A stretch of DNA of 64,000 bases from Steroidobacter denitrificans (lineage in GTDB: Bacteria > Pseudomonadota > Gammaproteobacteria > Steroidobacterales > Steroidobacteraceae), in the NCBI RefSeq assembly GCF_001579945.1, contig NZ_CP011971.1:372001-436000 (forward strand). The letters are read 5' to 3'. Positions 37,345 to 47,494 of this stretch are shown piece by piece. The notes beneath the pieces are model-generated. The model saw nothing but the letters and a program-made list of their open reading frames with translations. It had not been told where the DNA came from and made no database searches. Numbering within the stretch: the stretch's first letter is position 1; every line of letters begins with the position of its first letter. A program made the position numbers and the translations under genes.

Positions 37345-37433
37345 CTGCTCAGGGCAAACCTGCCGAAAGGCGGGGACGCAAAGCCACCGGTCTAAGGTTC
37401 GCGATGTCGGGCTACGATAGCGGGGTTGCCAGG
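37345..37433 (+). promoter_or_regulatory. Cyclic-di-GMP-I (GEMM) riboswitch
   Basis: Matches the GEMM class I aptamer block by block: AGGGCAAACC (37351-37360), a GAAA tetraloop closed by CTGCC/GGCGG, GGGACGCAAAGCCACCGG, tetraloop receptor CTAAGG, and the closing TAGCGGGGTTGCC (37418-37430). The layout follows the Vibrio Vc2 aptamer closely. It is on the plus strand, 270 nt upstream of the M23 peptidase gene, the first gene in that direction. It implies that c-di-GMP controls the peptidase and possibly secA. Confidence 0.93.
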
Positions 37434-37706
37434 ATGTACAACACGAATTTATCGAGTTGGCGTCCACCGCGCGCGAATCCAACCGCGAGCTCGCCGTCTG
37501 CCGGCGGCTGGCTCAGGAATGATATGGGCGCAGCGGAATTCTTAATCGGACGCGAGTTGGATACAGTGAGATTAAACCTAAAGAGCGCGCGCTGCCGAGG
37601 ACCGCAGATCCGATTCGGACCGACTCGCCTGATATCTCAAATACCGCTCGCACCCGCCGCCGCGGCGCGCACCTGTGATACCGCTCCCGGGGAGCGGATC
37701 TCATGA
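37404..37706 (+). other. Open frame in the riboswitch leader, overlapping the M23 start
   Basis: An open frame of 100 codons starts with ATG inside the aptamer (37404, AAGG 7 nt upstream) or with a second ATG at 37434. It ends in the TGA of the ATGA that begins the M23 gene, the same overlap style used in the dcw cluster. The product is Arg/Pro/Ala-rich and resembles nothing I know, so it may be a coupling leader or chance. Confidence 0.25.
37681..37697 (+). promoter_or_regulatory. Hairpin sequestering the M23 gene Shine-Dalgarno
   Basis: CCGCTCC (37681-37687), loop CGG, GGAGCGG (37691-37697): a perfect 7-bp GC-rich stem. Its 3' arm contains GGAG (37691-37694), the only Shine-Dalgarno, 8 nt before the ATG at 37703. 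Closed, it would block initiation. It is a natural expression platform for the upstream riboswitch. Confidence 0.55.
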
Positions 37707-38623
37707 ATGTGATCGTTTTCTCGCGGCGACTGGGCCGGGCTCGCCAGTTCGAACTCGGTCGACCGTTGGCGATGGGTGTATCGATCGCAGTCGTACTCGC
37801 CGTACTGTCCATCGTGTTGGCGGCAGGTGTACAACTGGGGCGTAGCGGCCTGGTCAAGGATCCCGCTGCACAAGTCGGCGAGTGGGGCGTTCGGCTGGAG
37901 GAGCAGCGCGGACAGGTACTCAAGACACGTCGTGAACTGCAGGACCGGCTCGATGCGCTGGCAGGTCGTGTCGGACAGATGAATGCCCGTATGATTCGCC
38001 TGGATGCGCTCGGTCGTCGACTGACGGAAATGGCGAACCTCGATAAAGGCGAGTTCAATTTCGATTCCGAGCCGGCCGTCGGCGGACCCGAGGGCCTGGT
38101 CGAAGGCGCGGTGGCGACCTCCAGCGACTTGACCGTCATGCTCGACGACCTGGCTCATCAGATCAGGGATCGCGAGCGGCAGCTGAGTGTGCTGGAAAGT
38201 CTGATCTCCACGCGCAATCTCAGCCAGCAGATCGTGCCGGGTGGACGCCCGGTGGCGAAAGGCTGGATATCCTCCTATTACGGCCTTCGCACCGATCCGT
38301 TCACCGGGCGCAAGGCGTTCCATCGAGGCGTCGATTTCGCCGGTCCGGCAGGCTCGGAAGTCGTCGCGGTGGCCTCGGGCGTCGTGACCTACGCCAAGGA
38401 GCGCTTCGGGTACGGCACTACGGTGGAAGTCAATCATGGCGACGGCTATGTGACGCGTTACGGCCATAATCAAAAGGTGCTGGTCGCGGTCGGCGATACG
38501 GTGCAGAAGGGCCAGTCCATCGCCCTCATCGGCTCTACGGGCCGTTCCACCGGTCCGCATCTGCATTTCGAGGTGCTCAGGCAGGGACGTGCCGTCGATC
38601 CGATGAGTTTTGTGCGCCGTTGA
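37703..38623 (+). CDS. M23 peptidoglycan endopeptidase (LytM/MepM type)
   Basis: 306 aa. N-terminal membrane anchor (~residues 24-45), a coiled-coil segment (~60-115), then a LytM domain in the periplasm that probably cleaves peptide cross-links. Zinc ligands H207 and D211 (HRGVD) and H288 (HLHFEV), catalytic H255 and H286: the full active LytM set, so it is not a degenerate activator. Synteny DUF721-M23-secA matches Pseudomonas. It is preceded by a c-di-GMP aptamer and a Shine-Dalgarno hairpin, which is unusual for this family. Confidence 0.93.
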   Translation: MNVIVFSRRLGRARQFELGRPLAMGVSIAVVLAVLSIVLAAGVQLGRSGLVKDPAAQVGEWGVRLEEQRGQVLKTRRELQDRLDALAGRVGQMNARMIRLDALGRRLTEMANLDKGEFNFDSEPAVGGPEGLVEGAVATSSDLTVMLDDLAHQIRDRERQLSVLESLISTRNLSQQIVPGGRPVAKGWISSYYGLRTDPFTGRKAFHRGVDFAGPAGSEVVAVASGVVTYAKERFGYGTTVEVNHGDGYVTRYGHNQKVLVAVGDTVQKGQSIALIGSTGRSTGPHLHFEVLRQGRAVDPMSFVRR

Positions 38624-38813
38624 ACTCCGTCCGGGACGGATATCGCATCCACCGCGCCGTCTGCGGAAAAGCCGCCTGCGGATTAAGATGGGGTGTCGGG
38701 CCGGCCGCGGCTTGCGGGTAAAACACCGGCGGAATTTTATCCGCCTGCGTTGAAAAACGGTGTGGGTGTACAATAACCGGCTTTCTCCCCTGCTCATTCT
38801 TCGGAGTTCCAGC

Positions 38814-41546
38814 GTGGCGAATTGGTTTGCGCAGCTGTTCGGCAGCCGTAATCACAGGCTGTTGGGCACTTACACCCGAAATGTCAGCTGCATCAACGCG
38901 CTGGAGGAGTCGCTCAAGACGCTGAGCGACGTGCAGCTGCGGGGCAAGACGATTGAATTCCGCGAACGACTGGCAGCGGGGGCCTCCCTGGACAGTCTGC
39001 TGCCGGAAGCTTTTGGCGTCACGCGCGAGGCAGCCCGGCGCGTACTGGGCATGCGCCACTTCGACGTGCAGCTGATCGGCGGCATGACCTTGCACCAGGG
39101 CAAGATTTCCGAGATGCGTACGGGCGAGGGCAAGACCCTGGTCGCGACCTTGCCCGCCTATCTGAATGCCCTGCCTGGCAAAGGCGTACATGTCGTCACC
39201 GTCAACGAGTACCTGGCTCAGCGCGACTCGGAATGGATGGCGGCGGTGTACCGGTTCTTGGGGCTGACGGTCGGCGTGATCAAGAGCGGCCAGTCATCCG
39301 AGGAGAAGCGGGCCGCCTATGCCTGCGATATCACCTACGGCACGAACAACGAGTTCGGCTTCGACTATCTGCGGGACAATCTGGCATTCCGGCTGGAGGA
39401 TCGTGTTCAGCGCGAATTGTTTTTCGCCATCGTCGATGAGGTCGATTCCATCCTGATCGACGAGGCGCGTACGCCCTTGATCATCTCCGGACCGGCGGAA
39501 GAAAGCACCGAGCTATACGTCAAGATCAACGCGCTGGCACCACGGCTCGGGCGCCAGGAAAGCGAAGAGGGCGAAGGCGATTACTGGGCCGACGAGAAGT
39601 CGCGGCAGGTCCACCTGTCCGATGCCGGCCACGAGCGCGCCGAGGAACTGATCGTGGAGACAGGCCTGCTGCAGCCGGGTGAGAGTCTGTACGACGCCGC
39701 AAACATTCGCCTGATGCATCATCTCAATGCCGCCTTGCGGGCGCATTCCCTGTATCACCGTGATGTCGAGTACATCGTGCGCAACGGCGAAGTGATCATC
39801 GTCGACGAATTCACCGGCCGCACGATGCCGGGACGGCGCTGGTCCGATGGACTGCACCAGGCGATCGAGGCGAAGGAGAACGTGCGAGTCCGTGAAGAAA
39901 ACCAGACCGTCGCCTCGATCACCTTCCAGAACTATTTCCGCATGTATTCGAAACTGTCCGGCATGACCGGCACGGCGGATACCGAGGCATTCGAATTCCA
40001 GTCCATTTACGGACTGGAGGTGGTCGTCATTCCGACGCACCGGCCGATGATTCGCAAGGATCTGTCCGACTTCGTGTACCTTACCCAGAAAGACAAGTTC
40101 GAGGCGATCATCGAGGATATCCGCGACTGCGTCGCGCGCAGTCAGCCCGTGTTGGTGGGAACGACATCGATCGAGACCTCGGAACTGCTGGCCGGCCTGC
40201 TGCAGAAGGAAAAAATTCCCCACGAGGTGCTCAATGCGAAGCAGCATGAGCGCGAGGCGAGTATCGTGGCACAGGCCGGTCAACCAGGCAGCGTGACCAT
40301 CGCGACCAACATGGCCGGCCGAGGCACGGACATCGTGCTGGGCGGTAACTTGGAAGTGGAGCTGCAGAGTGTCGATCCGGCGGATGAGACGGGCCGGCTG
40401 AAAGTACGCGAGGCGTGGCAGCAACGGCACGATGCCGTGCTTGCGGCCGGCGGCCTGCACATCATCGGCACCGAGAGACACGAATCGCGGCGTATCGATA
40501 ATCAACTGCGCGGACGTTCCGGCCGGCAGGGCGATCCGGGTTCCAGCCGCTTCTATCTGTCGCTGGAAGACAATCTGATGCGGATATTCGGTGATCCGCA
40601 GCGTACCAAGCGCTGGCTGCAGACCGCCGGCATGAAAGAAGGCGAAGTCATCGAAAGCCGCATGCTGTCCAAGCAGATCGAGCGTGCTCAGCGCAAGGTC
40701 GAAGCGCATAACTTCGATGCCCGCAAGAATCTGCTCGAGTACGATGACGTGGCGAACGATCAGCGCAAGGTCATCTATCAACAGCGCAGCGAACTGATGG
40801 CGGCGGAGGAGATCGCCGATGCCATCTCGGGCATTCGCCGTGAAGTGGTGAATGCCATCATGGATCGGTTCGTGCCGCCCAACAGTCCCGAGGAAATGTG
40901 GAATGTCGAGGGGTTAACCGAGGCGATCGAACGCGATTTTGCAGTACAGGTTCAGCCCAGGCAGTGGCTGGAGGCGGACAAGGAACTGGTGGAGGACGGG
41001 CTGCGGGCGCAGCTGCTTGCCGAACTCGAGGAGGCGTACCGACAAAAGGAACAGGCGTACGGGGTGGAGGCGGTGCGCTATGTCGAGAAGGCGGTCATGC
41101 TGCAGCAGCTCGATTCCCACTGGCGTGAGCACCTGGCGGCAATGGATTATCTGCGCCAGGGCATCCATCTGCGCAGCTATGCGCAAAAGAATCCTAAGCA
41201 GGAGTACAAACGCGAGGCATTCGAACTGTTCTCAGCCATGCTCGATCGCATCAAGCATGATACGGTTTCGATGCTCTCACGCATGCAGCTGCGTACCCAG
41301 GCGGATATCGACGCCGAGGAAGAGGAGCGTCAGCGGCGCTTGGCGCGAGCCATGCAGTTTCAGCACGCGGCGCCCGAGCAGCTCACCGCGCAGCCCGAAC
41401 AGGGACCGCTTGCCGAGCCCCGCGCTGCCGCGCCGGTTGCGCAGTTTGTGCGTGAGACACGCAAGGTCGGCCGTAACGAGCCCTGTCCCTGCGGATCGGG
41501 ACGCAAGTTCAAGCACTGTCACGGCGCATTGGCGCGCGAAGGTTGA
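38814..41546 (+). CDS. secA: Preprotein translocase ATPase SecA
   Basis: 910-aa motor that drives unfolded proteins through SecYEG. GTG start at 38814 with GGAG 7 nt upstream; the frame is open to 38760 but lacks SecA features. Walker A is in MRTGEGKT (K107), DEAD-like [36 protein letters not shown], helical wing region, and a C-terminal zinc/SecB site [13 protein letters not shown]. The 190-bp gap upstream contains TACAAT (38769-38774), a possible -10, and a small hairpin GGCGGA/TCCGCC (38728-38745). Confidence 0.98.
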   Translation: MANWFAQLFGSRNHRLLGTYTRNVSCINALEESLKTLSDVQLRGKTIEFRERLAAGASLDSLLPEAFGVTREAARRVLGMRHFDVQLIGGMTLHQGKISEMRTGEGKTLVATLPAYLNALPGKGVHVVTVNEYLAQRDSEWMAAVYRFLGLTVGVIKSGQSSEEKRAAYACDITYGTNNEFGFDYLRDNLAFRLEDRVQRELFFAIVDEVDSILIDEARTPLIISGPAEESTELYVKINALAPRLGRQESEEGEGDYWADEKSRQVHLSDAGHERAEELIVETGLLQPGESLYDAANIRLMHHLNAALRAHSLYHRDVEYIVRNGEVIIVDEFTGRTMPGRRWSDGLHQAIEAKENVRVREENQTVASITFQNYFRMYSKLSGMTGTADTEAFEFQSIYGLEVVVIPTHRPMIRKDLSDFVYLTQKDKFEAIIEDIRDCVARSQPVLVGTTSIETSELLAGLLQKEKIPHEVLNAKQHEREASIVAQAGQPGSVTIATNMAGRGTDIVLGGNLEVELQSVDPADETGRLKVREAWQQRHDAVLAAGGLHIIGTERHESRRIDNQLRGRSGRQGDPGSSRFYLSLEDNLMRIFGDPQRTKRWLQTAGMKEGEVIESRMLSKQIERAQRKVEAHNFDARKNLLEYDDVANDQRKVIYQQRSELMAAEEIADAISGIRREVVNAIMDRFVPPNSPEEMWNVEGLTEAIERDFAVQVQPRQWLEADKELVEDGLRAQLLAELEEAYRQKEQAYGVEAVRYVEKAVMLQQLDSHWREHLAAMDYLRQGIHLRSYAQKNPKQEYKREAFELFSAMLDRIKHDTVSMLSRMQLRTQADIDAEEEERQRRLARAMQFQHAAPEQLTAQPEQGPLAEPRAAAPVAQFVRETRKVGRNEPCPCGSGRKFKHCHGALAREG

Positions 41547-41971
41547 ATGCCCCCCGCCCCGCGGCGGTAGACGCCGCGCTCGATGTCGTAGCCGGCGCGC
41601 TGTTCGATGCCGGCGGCCGGGTGTTGATCGCCCAGCGCCCGGTGGGTAAGCCGCTGGCGGGAAGCTGGGAATTTCCCGGCGGAAAACTGGATCCGGGAGA
41701 AGCACCTTACGACGCGCTGGTGCGCGAGTTGCACGAGGAACTGGGCATCGAGGTGCAAGCCGCTGTACCCGTGATCAAGTATGAGTATGCCTACCCGCAG
41801 CGGCGTGTAAGACTCGATCTGTGGCGAGTGATTCGCTTTCGCGGCGAGCCGCAATCCCTGGACTTGCAGGCCTTGCGCTGGGCGAGGCTCGATGAACTCG
41901 AGTCGGTAAATCTTCTGCAGGCCGATCTGCCCATGATCCCGGCCTTGCGGGCAGCATTCCCCTCCGCATGA
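41543..41971 (+). CDS. mutT: Nudix hydrolase, MutT family
   Basis: 142 aa. Probable 8-oxo-dGTP pyrophosphatase that cleans the nucleotide pool. The Nudix box (GX5EX7REUXEEXGU) is complete: [18 protein letters not shown] then HEELGI. A TTG start at 41543 overlaps the secA stop; no in-frame ATG or GTG precedes the domain. The secA-mutT order is common in gammaproteobacteria. No fused thiamine-phosphate-synthase-like domain is present. Confidence 0.9.
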   Translation: MNAPRPAAVDAALDVVAGALFDAGGRVLIAQRPVGKPLAGSWEFPGGKLDPGEAPYDALVRELHEELGIEVQAAVPVIKYEYAYPQRRVRLDLWRVIRFRGEPQSLDLQALRWARLDELESVNLLQADLPMIPALRAAFPSA

Positions 41972-42004
41972 AGCATCGAGCGCGGCTTCGGAGGCATCCG
42001 CAAT

Positions 42005-42070
42005 GGCATGTCTGGAATCATGCCTGGATCCATGTTCGGAGCCAGGCTCGGAGAGCCTGCCTTGGCTCTC
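42005..42070. terminator. Two hairpins between convergent mutT and ABC permease genes
   Basis: GGCATG/CATGCC (42005-42010, 42019-42024, 8-nt loop) and GAGAGCC/GGCTCTC (42051-42057, 42064-42070, 6-nt loop) fill the 107-bp gap between converging genes. Neither has a T-run, so they are at best weak bidirectional terminators. Confidence 0.4.
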
Positions 42071-42078
42071 GATGAGGC

Positions 42079-42840
42079 TCATGTCTTGAGCCGATACCCC
42101 GTCCTGAAGATCCAGCCGACGAGCAGCAGGCAGACCAGCATGAAGACGGCAGTCATGCCCAGACTCAGGACGACGCTGACGTCTGCAATTCCGTAGAAGC
42201 TCCAGCGAAATCCGCTGATGAGGTATACGACCGGATTGAACAAGGTGATTTTCTGCCACAGCGGCGGCAGCATGCTGATGGAATAGAAACTTCCACCCAG
42301 GAAGGCCAGCGGCGTCACGATCATGATCGGCACGACCTGCAGCTTTTCCCAGCCGCTTGCCCAGACGCCGATGATGAAGCCGAACAGGCTGAAGGTCACC
42401 GAAGTGAGTATCAGGAAGGCGATCATCCAGGCAGGATGGGCGATCTCGAAGGGCACGAACAGGCGAGCCGTGACCAGGATGATCAAGCCGATCAACACCG
42501 ACTTGGTCGCTGCCGCTCCGACGTAACCCAGCATGATCTCGAAGTAGGATACGGGTGCAGACAGCACTTCGTAGATGGTGCCTGCATAGCGAGGCATGTA
42601 GATGCCGAAGGAGGCGTTGGAGATGCTCTCGGTCAACACGGACAGCATGATCAGGCCGGGCACGATGAACGCGGCGTAGCTGACGCCCTCCACCTCGGTA
42701 ATGCGCGAACCGATCGCAGCGCCGAAGACCACGAAGTACAAGGACGTGGAAATGACCGGCGAGAGCACGCTTTGCACCAGCGTGCGAAACCAACGGGACA
42801 GTTCAAAAAAATAGATAGCGCGCACGCCGTAAACATTCAT
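42079..42840 (-). CDS. ABC-2 type transporter permease (YadH-like)
   Basis: 253-aa integral membrane subunit with about six spans of the ABC-2 fold. Segments such as [35 protein letters not shown] and [17 protein letters not shown] are typical of the YadH/NodJ group. Its ATG overlaps the stop of the ATPase gene upstream by 4 bp, so the two form an exporter. The substrate is unknown; relatives export polysaccharides, lipids or drugs. Confidence 0.93.
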   Translation of the reverse strand: MNVYGVRAIYFFELSRWFRTLVQSVLSPVISTSLYFVVFGAAIGSRITEVEGVSYAAFIVPGLIMLSVLTESISNASFGIYMPRYAGTIYEVLSAPVSYFEIMLGYVGAAATKSVLIGLIILVTARLFVPFEIAHPAWMIAFLILTSVTFSLFGFIIGVWASGWEKLQVVPIMIVTPLAFLGGSFYSISMLPPLWQKITLFNPVVYLISGFRWSFYGIADVSVVLSLGMTAVFMLVCLLLVGWIFRTGYRLKT

Positions 42841-43763
42841 TTGTGCCGGCCCACCAGGTTGACGAAAATTTCTTCGAGTGAGCTTTCCTGGGTATGAAGA
42901 TCCTTGAAATCTATTTCTAGATCATTGAGTTGCCGCAGCAGGTGAGCGATGCCGGTGGTATCACCATGGGCGTCGAAGGTGTAGATGAGATTGTTGCCGT
43001 CGGCCGACAGCGTCAGCGGCTGATCGGCGAGCGAGGCCGGAATCCGTTGCAAAGGACTTTGCAGATGGAGCGTCAGTCGTTTTTTGCCGAGCTTGCGCAT
43101 AAGAATATGCTTGTCTTCCACCAGGATGATTTCACCATGATGGATGATGCCGATACGATCGGCGATCTGTTCGGCTTCCTCGATATAGTGTGTCGTCAGG
43201 ATGATGGTGACGCCGTTCGCGCGCAGGGAACGGACCATTTCCCACATGTCACGCCGCAGTTCCACATCCACACCGGCGGTGGGCTCGTCCAGGAACAGGA
43301 TCAGCGGCTCGTGCGACAGCGCCTTCGCGATCATTACGCGCCGTTTCATGCCTCCGGACAGGGCCATGATCCGGGTGTCTCGCTTGTCCCACAGCGACAG
43401 GTTGCGCAGGATCTTTTCCAGGTAAGCCGGATCGGGACGCCTGCCGAACAGGCCGCGGCTGAATTTCAGCGTATCCCATACGCTCTCGAAGGCATCCGTG
43501 AACAATTCCTGGGGAACGAGTCCGATCTTGGATCGTGCCGCACGATAGTCGCGAACGATGTCATGGCCGTCGGCCAGGACAGTGCCGCAAGTCGGCTTCA
43601 CAAGGCCGCATATGATACTGATCAGGGTGGTCTTGCCGGCACCGTTCGGACCCAGCAGGGCGAAGATTTCGCCGCGCCGGATATGCAGATCGATGCCCTT
43701 GAGCGCCTGAAATCCCGAGGCATAGGTCTTGACCAGATTCGAGACCGAGATGGCCGGCTGCAC
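42837..43763 (-). CDS. ABC transporter ATPase (YadG-like)
   Basis: 308-aa ATPase partner of the adjacent ABC-2 permease. Walker A GPNGAGKT, signature LSGGMKRR, Walker [14 protein letters not shown], and switch His in [11 protein letters not shown]-terminal ~90-residue regulatory domain follows. GTG start at 43763 with a strong GGAGGA Shine-Dalgarno. A minus-strand TATAAT at plus 43823-43828 is the likely -10. Confidence 0.94.
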   Translation of the reverse strand: MQPAISVSNLVKTYASGFQALKGIDLHIRRGEIFALLGPNGAGKTTLISIICGLVKPTCGTVLADGHDIVRDYRAARSKIGLVPQELFTDAFESVWDTLKFSRGLFGRRPDPAYLEKILRNLSLWDKRDTRIMALSGGMKRRVMIAKALSHEPLILFLDEPTAGVDVELRRDMWEMVRSLRANGVTIILTTHYIEEAEQIADRIGIIHHGEIILVEDKHILMRKLGKKRLTLHLQSPLQRIPASLADQPLTLSADGNNLIYTFDAHGDTTGIAHLLRQLNDLEIDFKDLHTQESSLEEIFVNLVGRHK

Positions 43764-44103
43764 GTTTCCTCCGTATGTCGAGGCCGAAAGAGGGATTTCC
43801 GGCCGTCGTGCGACGCCGGTCCATTATAGGAGGTGATCGGTGCCGCGGCGTGAGGCGCCGTTGCGGCCGATGTCATTCAAAGTGCCGTTTGGAAGAGGCG
43901 CAGGATCCTCCCGTGGTAATGCCGTCCGAGCCGGTATGCGATGTCGGGAATGGCGAAGGACTGTGGCCCGTTGTTTCTCTGGTTGCTGAAAGTCGATCCA
44001 TCGGCCTGCATCGTTCGTGCGTCTCGCTACACTCATGGGGAACGCCATATACACCGCGTAGTCGGAAATAATGCAGCTCTGAACAATCGTCGAGGGCAAC
44101 ATC
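43764..44103. other. Divergent intergenic region (340 bp)
   Basis: No gene seen. The minus strand has a perfect -10 TATAAT (plus 43823-43828) for the exporter genes; 17 nt further up is ACGCCG, the same hexamer as at the lpoA promoter. No convincing plus-strand promoter for the prolyl oligopeptidase gene was recognised. Confidence 0.55.
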
Positions 44104-46272
44104 ATGAAAAGAGTGCTGACACTGGCTGCCGCGGGCGTCTTGTCCGCCTGCGGCGCCCGGCCGGCCGTGGTGCCGGGATCCCCCGGTGCGGCAATCTATC
44201 CTGAGACGCCTCGTGGCGAGCACTTGGACCTGTATCACGACGTGCAGGTTGCGGATCCGTATCGCTGGCTGGAAACCGATGACGAGCAGACGCGCCGCTG
44301 GATCGAAGCACAGAACGCACTGGCACAGCCCTACCTGGAATCCATCCCGGCGCGTGAACGCATCAAGAACCGTCTGACGCAACTCTGGAACTACGAGCGT
44401 CAAGGGCTGCCGGCAAAGTACGGCGGCCGCTATTTTTTTCTGCACAACGACGGATCGCAGAATCAAAGCGTCCTATATGTGAAAGAGACGGCTGATGCCG
44501 TGCCGCGCGTCGTGCTGGATCCCAATACGTTCAGCGCGGATGCGACGGTCGCGCTGGGGGAATTCGTGTCCAGCCCCGACGGGAGACGGGTTGCCTACAG
44601 TCTGTCCGACGGCGGCACGGACTGGCGCAGCTGGCATGTGCGCGACGTGGAAAGCGGACAGGACCTGCCGGATGAATTACGGTTCATCAAGTTCGTGCCG
44701 GTGGTCTGGACGAAGGATTCCCGCTCGATGTATTACGCCCGGTATCCGCAACGCATCGACGGCCACGAAGATGATACACGGCAGCGGGAAATCTTTCGGC
44801 ATCGGCTGGGCGAGACGCAGAACGAGGATGAACGGATCTTTGTAGTCACCGATCATCCGACCCGCAATCCCTTCGTGCAGATGTCCGACGATGGCCGCTA
44901 CCTGATCATCTGGTTGTACGACGGATCGCAATCCACCGGAATCTATTATTTTCCGCTCGCCGAGGATGGTTCGCCCGGCGATCTGGTGCGCCTGTTCGAT
45001 AGCTTCGACGCCGATTACCGGTTCGTGGCGGAAATCGACGATGTTTTTTATGTGTATACCACGGCACACGCACCCAATGCGCGACTGATCGCGGTGCCGG
45101 CTGCGGGAAAGCGAAACAAGAAAGGCGATCCGGAGCAGGCGCCGGTGTCGACCGAGCCGCTTGGCGTGCGGGTGATCGTGCCGGAGAAAAAATTTGCGAT
45201 GGCCGAGGTGACGATCGTCGGCGGACGGATCATCGCTCAGTATCTGCAGGAGGCTCATTCGCTGGTGCAGGTGCTGGATCTGGATGGGCAACCTCTTTAT
45301 CAGGTGAAGCTGCCCGGTCTGGGTCAGGCAGCGGGGTTTGCCGGCGATGTCCAGGATCCGGAGACGTTTTTCATCTACACCGATTTTTTGACGCCTGCCT
45401 CCGTCATCAGGCTGGACGCCGGCAGCGGCCGAACCCAGATTGTACATACGCCGCGGCTCGAGGCCGACATGGGGCAATTTGTGACCGAGCAGGTGTTCTA
45501 TTCCAGCAGGGACGGCACACGGGTGCCGATGTTCATTACGCACCGGAGGGACTTGCAGCGGGATGGGCAGGCACCGCTGATGCTGTATGGATATGGAGGA
45601 TTCGGTATACCGCTGCAGCCGGAGTTCAGCGTGCCCGTCCTGGTATGGTTGGAAATGGGCGGCGTCTATGCGGTCGCCAATCTGCGCGGCGGTTCGGAAT
45701 ACGGCGAGGCCTGGCATAGCGCAGGGACCAAGCTGCAGAAACAGAATGTCTTCGATGATTTCATTAGCGCCGCACAGTGGCTGATCGAGAAGAAATATAC
45801 CTCCACGCCCAAGCTTGCGATCCGGGGGCGCAGTAACGGCGGGTTGCTGGTCGGCGCCGTCCTGACGCAGCGGCCCGAACTGTTCGGGGCCGCGCTGCCG
45901 GCTGTCGGCGTATTGGACATGCTGCGCTATCACACGCCGAATTCGAACGCGCGCCAGTGGTCCAGCGATTACGGCTTGAGCGAAAACGCAGCCGAGTTCG
46001 CCGCCCAGTATGCCTATTCGCCGGTGCACAACGCGCATCGAACCTGCTATCCGCCGACGCTCGTGACGACGGCCGATCGGGACGACCGCGTTGTGCCGTG
46101 GCATAGCTACAAATTCGCCGCGGCGCTGCAGTACGCTCAATCCTGTGCGAAGCCGATTCTGCTTCGGGTGGAAACTCGTGCCGGACACGGCACCGGCAAG
46201 CCGGTGTGGATGCAGATCGAGGACTACGCCGACCAGTGGGCGTTCCTGGTGAAGTCGCTGGAAATGAATTGA
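44104..46272 (+). CDS. Prolyl oligopeptidase family (S9A) serine peptidase, lipoprotein
   Basis: 722 aa. Cleaves short peptides, typically after proline. Lipobox LSAC (C16) places it on a membrane, probably facing the periplasm. Seven-bladed propeller (~residues 80-430), then an alpha/beta hydrolase domain: GRSNGGLLVGAV with nucleophile S577, the acid in TADRDDRVVP (D660/D661), and H695 in RAGHGTGKP. The family start motif DPYRWLE is near residue 52. Full length for the family. Confidence 0.95.
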   Translation: MKRVLTLAAAGVLSACGARPAVVPGSPGAAIYPETPRGEHLDLYHDVQVADPYRWLETDDEQTRRWIEAQNALAQPYLESIPARERIKNRLTQLWNYERQGLPAKYGGRYFFLHNDGSQNQSVLYVKETADAVPRVVLDPNTFSADATVALGEFVSSPDGRRVAYSLSDGGTDWRSWHVRDVESGQDLPDELRFIKFVPVVWTKDSRSMYYARYPQRIDGHEDDTRQREIFRHRLGETQNEDERIFVVTDHPTRNPFVQMSDDGRYLIIWLYDGSQSTGIYYFPLAEDGSPGDLVRLFDSFDADYRFVAEIDDVFYVYTTAHAPNARLIAVPAAGKRNKKGDPEQAPVSTEPLGVRVIVPEKKFAMAEVTIVGGRIIAQYLQEAHSLVQVLDLDGQPLYQVKLPGLGQAAGFAGDVQDPETFFIYTDFLTPASVIRLDAGSGRTQIVHTPRLEADMGQFVTEQVFYSSRDGTRVPMFITHRRDLQRDGQAPLMLYGYGGFGIPLQPEFSVPVLVWLEMGGVYAVANLRGGSEYGEAWHSAGTKLQKQNVFDDFISAAQWLIEKKYTSTPKLAIRGRSNGGLLVGAVLTQRPELFGAALPAVGVLDMLRYHTPNSNARQWSSDYGLSENAAEFAAQYAYSPVHNAHRTCYPPTLVTTADRDDRVVPWHSYKFAAALQYAQSCAKPILLRVETRAGHGTGKPVWMQIEDYADQWAFLVKSLEMN

Positions 46273-46295
46273 GGGTCCGCGGCCGATTCTTGCGA

Positions 46296-46490
46296 TCAGC
46301 TCTCGGAAGATTTCGACCCGTCCTCCGGATCGGCGTGTTCGCCTGGAATCGCATGCTTCCCGGAAGCCCAGGCGCCTAAATCGATGAGTTTGCAGCGTTG
46401 GCTGCAGAAGGGGCGCCAGGGCGATTTTTCCGACCATTCCACCCGTCGATTGCAGGTTGGGCAAGCGGTATTCGGTGCTGATGTCGACAC
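46296..46490 (-). CDS. yacG: DNA gyrase inhibitor / zinc-binding protein YacG
   Basis: 64-aa zinc protein that in E. coli binds GyrB and inhibits gyrase. Four-Cys site C10-x2-C13 (CPTC) and C29-x3-C33 (CSQRC), followed by the family's [17 protein letters not shown] and an acidic tail. GTG start at 46490, 19 bp after the zapD stop; no ATG is available. The zapD-yacG order is conserved in gammaproteobacteria. Confidence 0.93.
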   Translation of the reverse strand: MSTSAPNTACPTCNRRVEWSEKSPWRPFCSQRCKLIDLGAWASGKHAIPGEHADPEDGSKSSES

Positions 46491-46509
46491 GCTGGAACCG
46501 GTGGCGGGC

Positions 46510-47322
46510 TCAGGTGCAGGTCGTGAGCAAAAACGCGATATCGTCCTGCGTCTGGACCGGACGCGAGTTGATGTCGGTCCATTCCATGAAGCGGATACTG
46601 CAGCGGTGATGGCTGCCGCTGATTTCGGGAAACAGCGCCGTATCGGCCGGTAGCGTGATGCGCAGGAGTTGGCAGGGATTGTCACGTTCGAAGGCCAACT
46701 GAAAACCGCCGCCTGCGGCGGTTTCCGGCCGCGAGCGGGCGGCTTCCCGGGTGAGCCAGAGCAATTCGGTGACGGCGTCGCAGAGTGGGCGAATCGTCGT
46801 CATCCAGTCCTGGAAGGCCGCGGACCGAACCTCGAACGGCCGGTTCAGCCAATGACGATAGTCCGGTAGATCGAATTCGCAGGTTCCGCCGGGAATCGTG
46901 CTGCGATGTTTGATCGAGTTGAGAAACTCCGAATCGCGCAGGCGCTGCATGAACAATGCGCCGGCGGCGTTCAGCTCGGCGCGCAGTCTGGCAAGATTGG
47001 ATAACAGCGATTGCAACCGTCCTGCGTCCACCCCAGGACGCGTCTGATAGTCATGCATTATTGACATCTGGCGCTCGAGTTCCTTGAGCACTTCGCTGCG
47101 AATGTCCCCGCGCGCGGTGATGGCCAGGATTTCCAGCAATGAATTCATCGCTGCACGCGTCGACCAGGCGTCTTCGCATTCTTCGTGATACAGCATTTGC
47201 TGGTACAGAAAGTCCAGCCGCAGGAATGTGCGCATCCGCTCGTTGAGCGGCTGTTCGTAAACGACACCGGATGCAACTCCCCGGGCTGCGGGATGCGGCG
47301 ATTTGCGGTCGGGCGAGCTCAT
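46510..47322 (-). CDS. zapD: Cell division protein ZapD
   Basis: 270-aa cytoplasmic protein that bundles FtsZ protofilaments. Matches the family from [21 protein letters not shown] through the all-helical N-domain ([12 protein letters not shown]) to the beta domain ([46 protein letters not shown]). About 21 residues precede the conserved start. coaE, often found upstream, is absent here. Confidence 0.94.
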   Translation of the reverse strand: MSSPDRKSPHPAARGVASGVVYEQPLNERMRTFLRLDFLYQQMLYHEECEDAWSTRAAMNSLLEILAITARGDIRSEVLKELERQMSIMHDYQTRPGVDAGRLQSLLSNLARLRAELNAAGALFMQRLRDSEFLNSIKHRSTIPGGTCEFDLPDYRHWLNRPFEVRSAAFQDWMTTIRPLCDAVTELLWLTREAARSRPETAAGGGFQLAFERDNPCQLLRITLPADTALFPEISGSHHRCSIRFMEWTDINSRPVQTQDDIAFLLTTCT

Positions 47323-47431
47323 CCTGCGGATTGTGAAGCAGTCTTGCGCTGTTTAGAAACATTTTTTGACAGTTCCGCTGATTTGTGTAACGTCCGGCCG
47401 GGACGGCGGCTGTGGGCTGGCCAGGATGCCC

Positions 47432-47460
47432 TTTTTGTAACCCCGTGATTCGCGTATAAA
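47432..47460 (+). promoter_or_regulatory. Putative promoter of the DUF481 gene
   Basis: -10 TATAAA (47455-47460) with TTTTTG (47432-47437) 17 nt upstream, 35 bp ahead of the ATG at 47495. The -35 is weak; the -10 is good. Confidence 0.5.
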
Positions 47461-47494
47461 GGCGCCCTCACCAGCACTGCAGGAGTTTTATCCT

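Noticed and set aside
38750-38774. TTGAAA/TACAAT as a complete secA promoter
   Set aside because: The spacer is only 13 nt, too short for a sigma70 promoter; only the -10-like element is mentioned.
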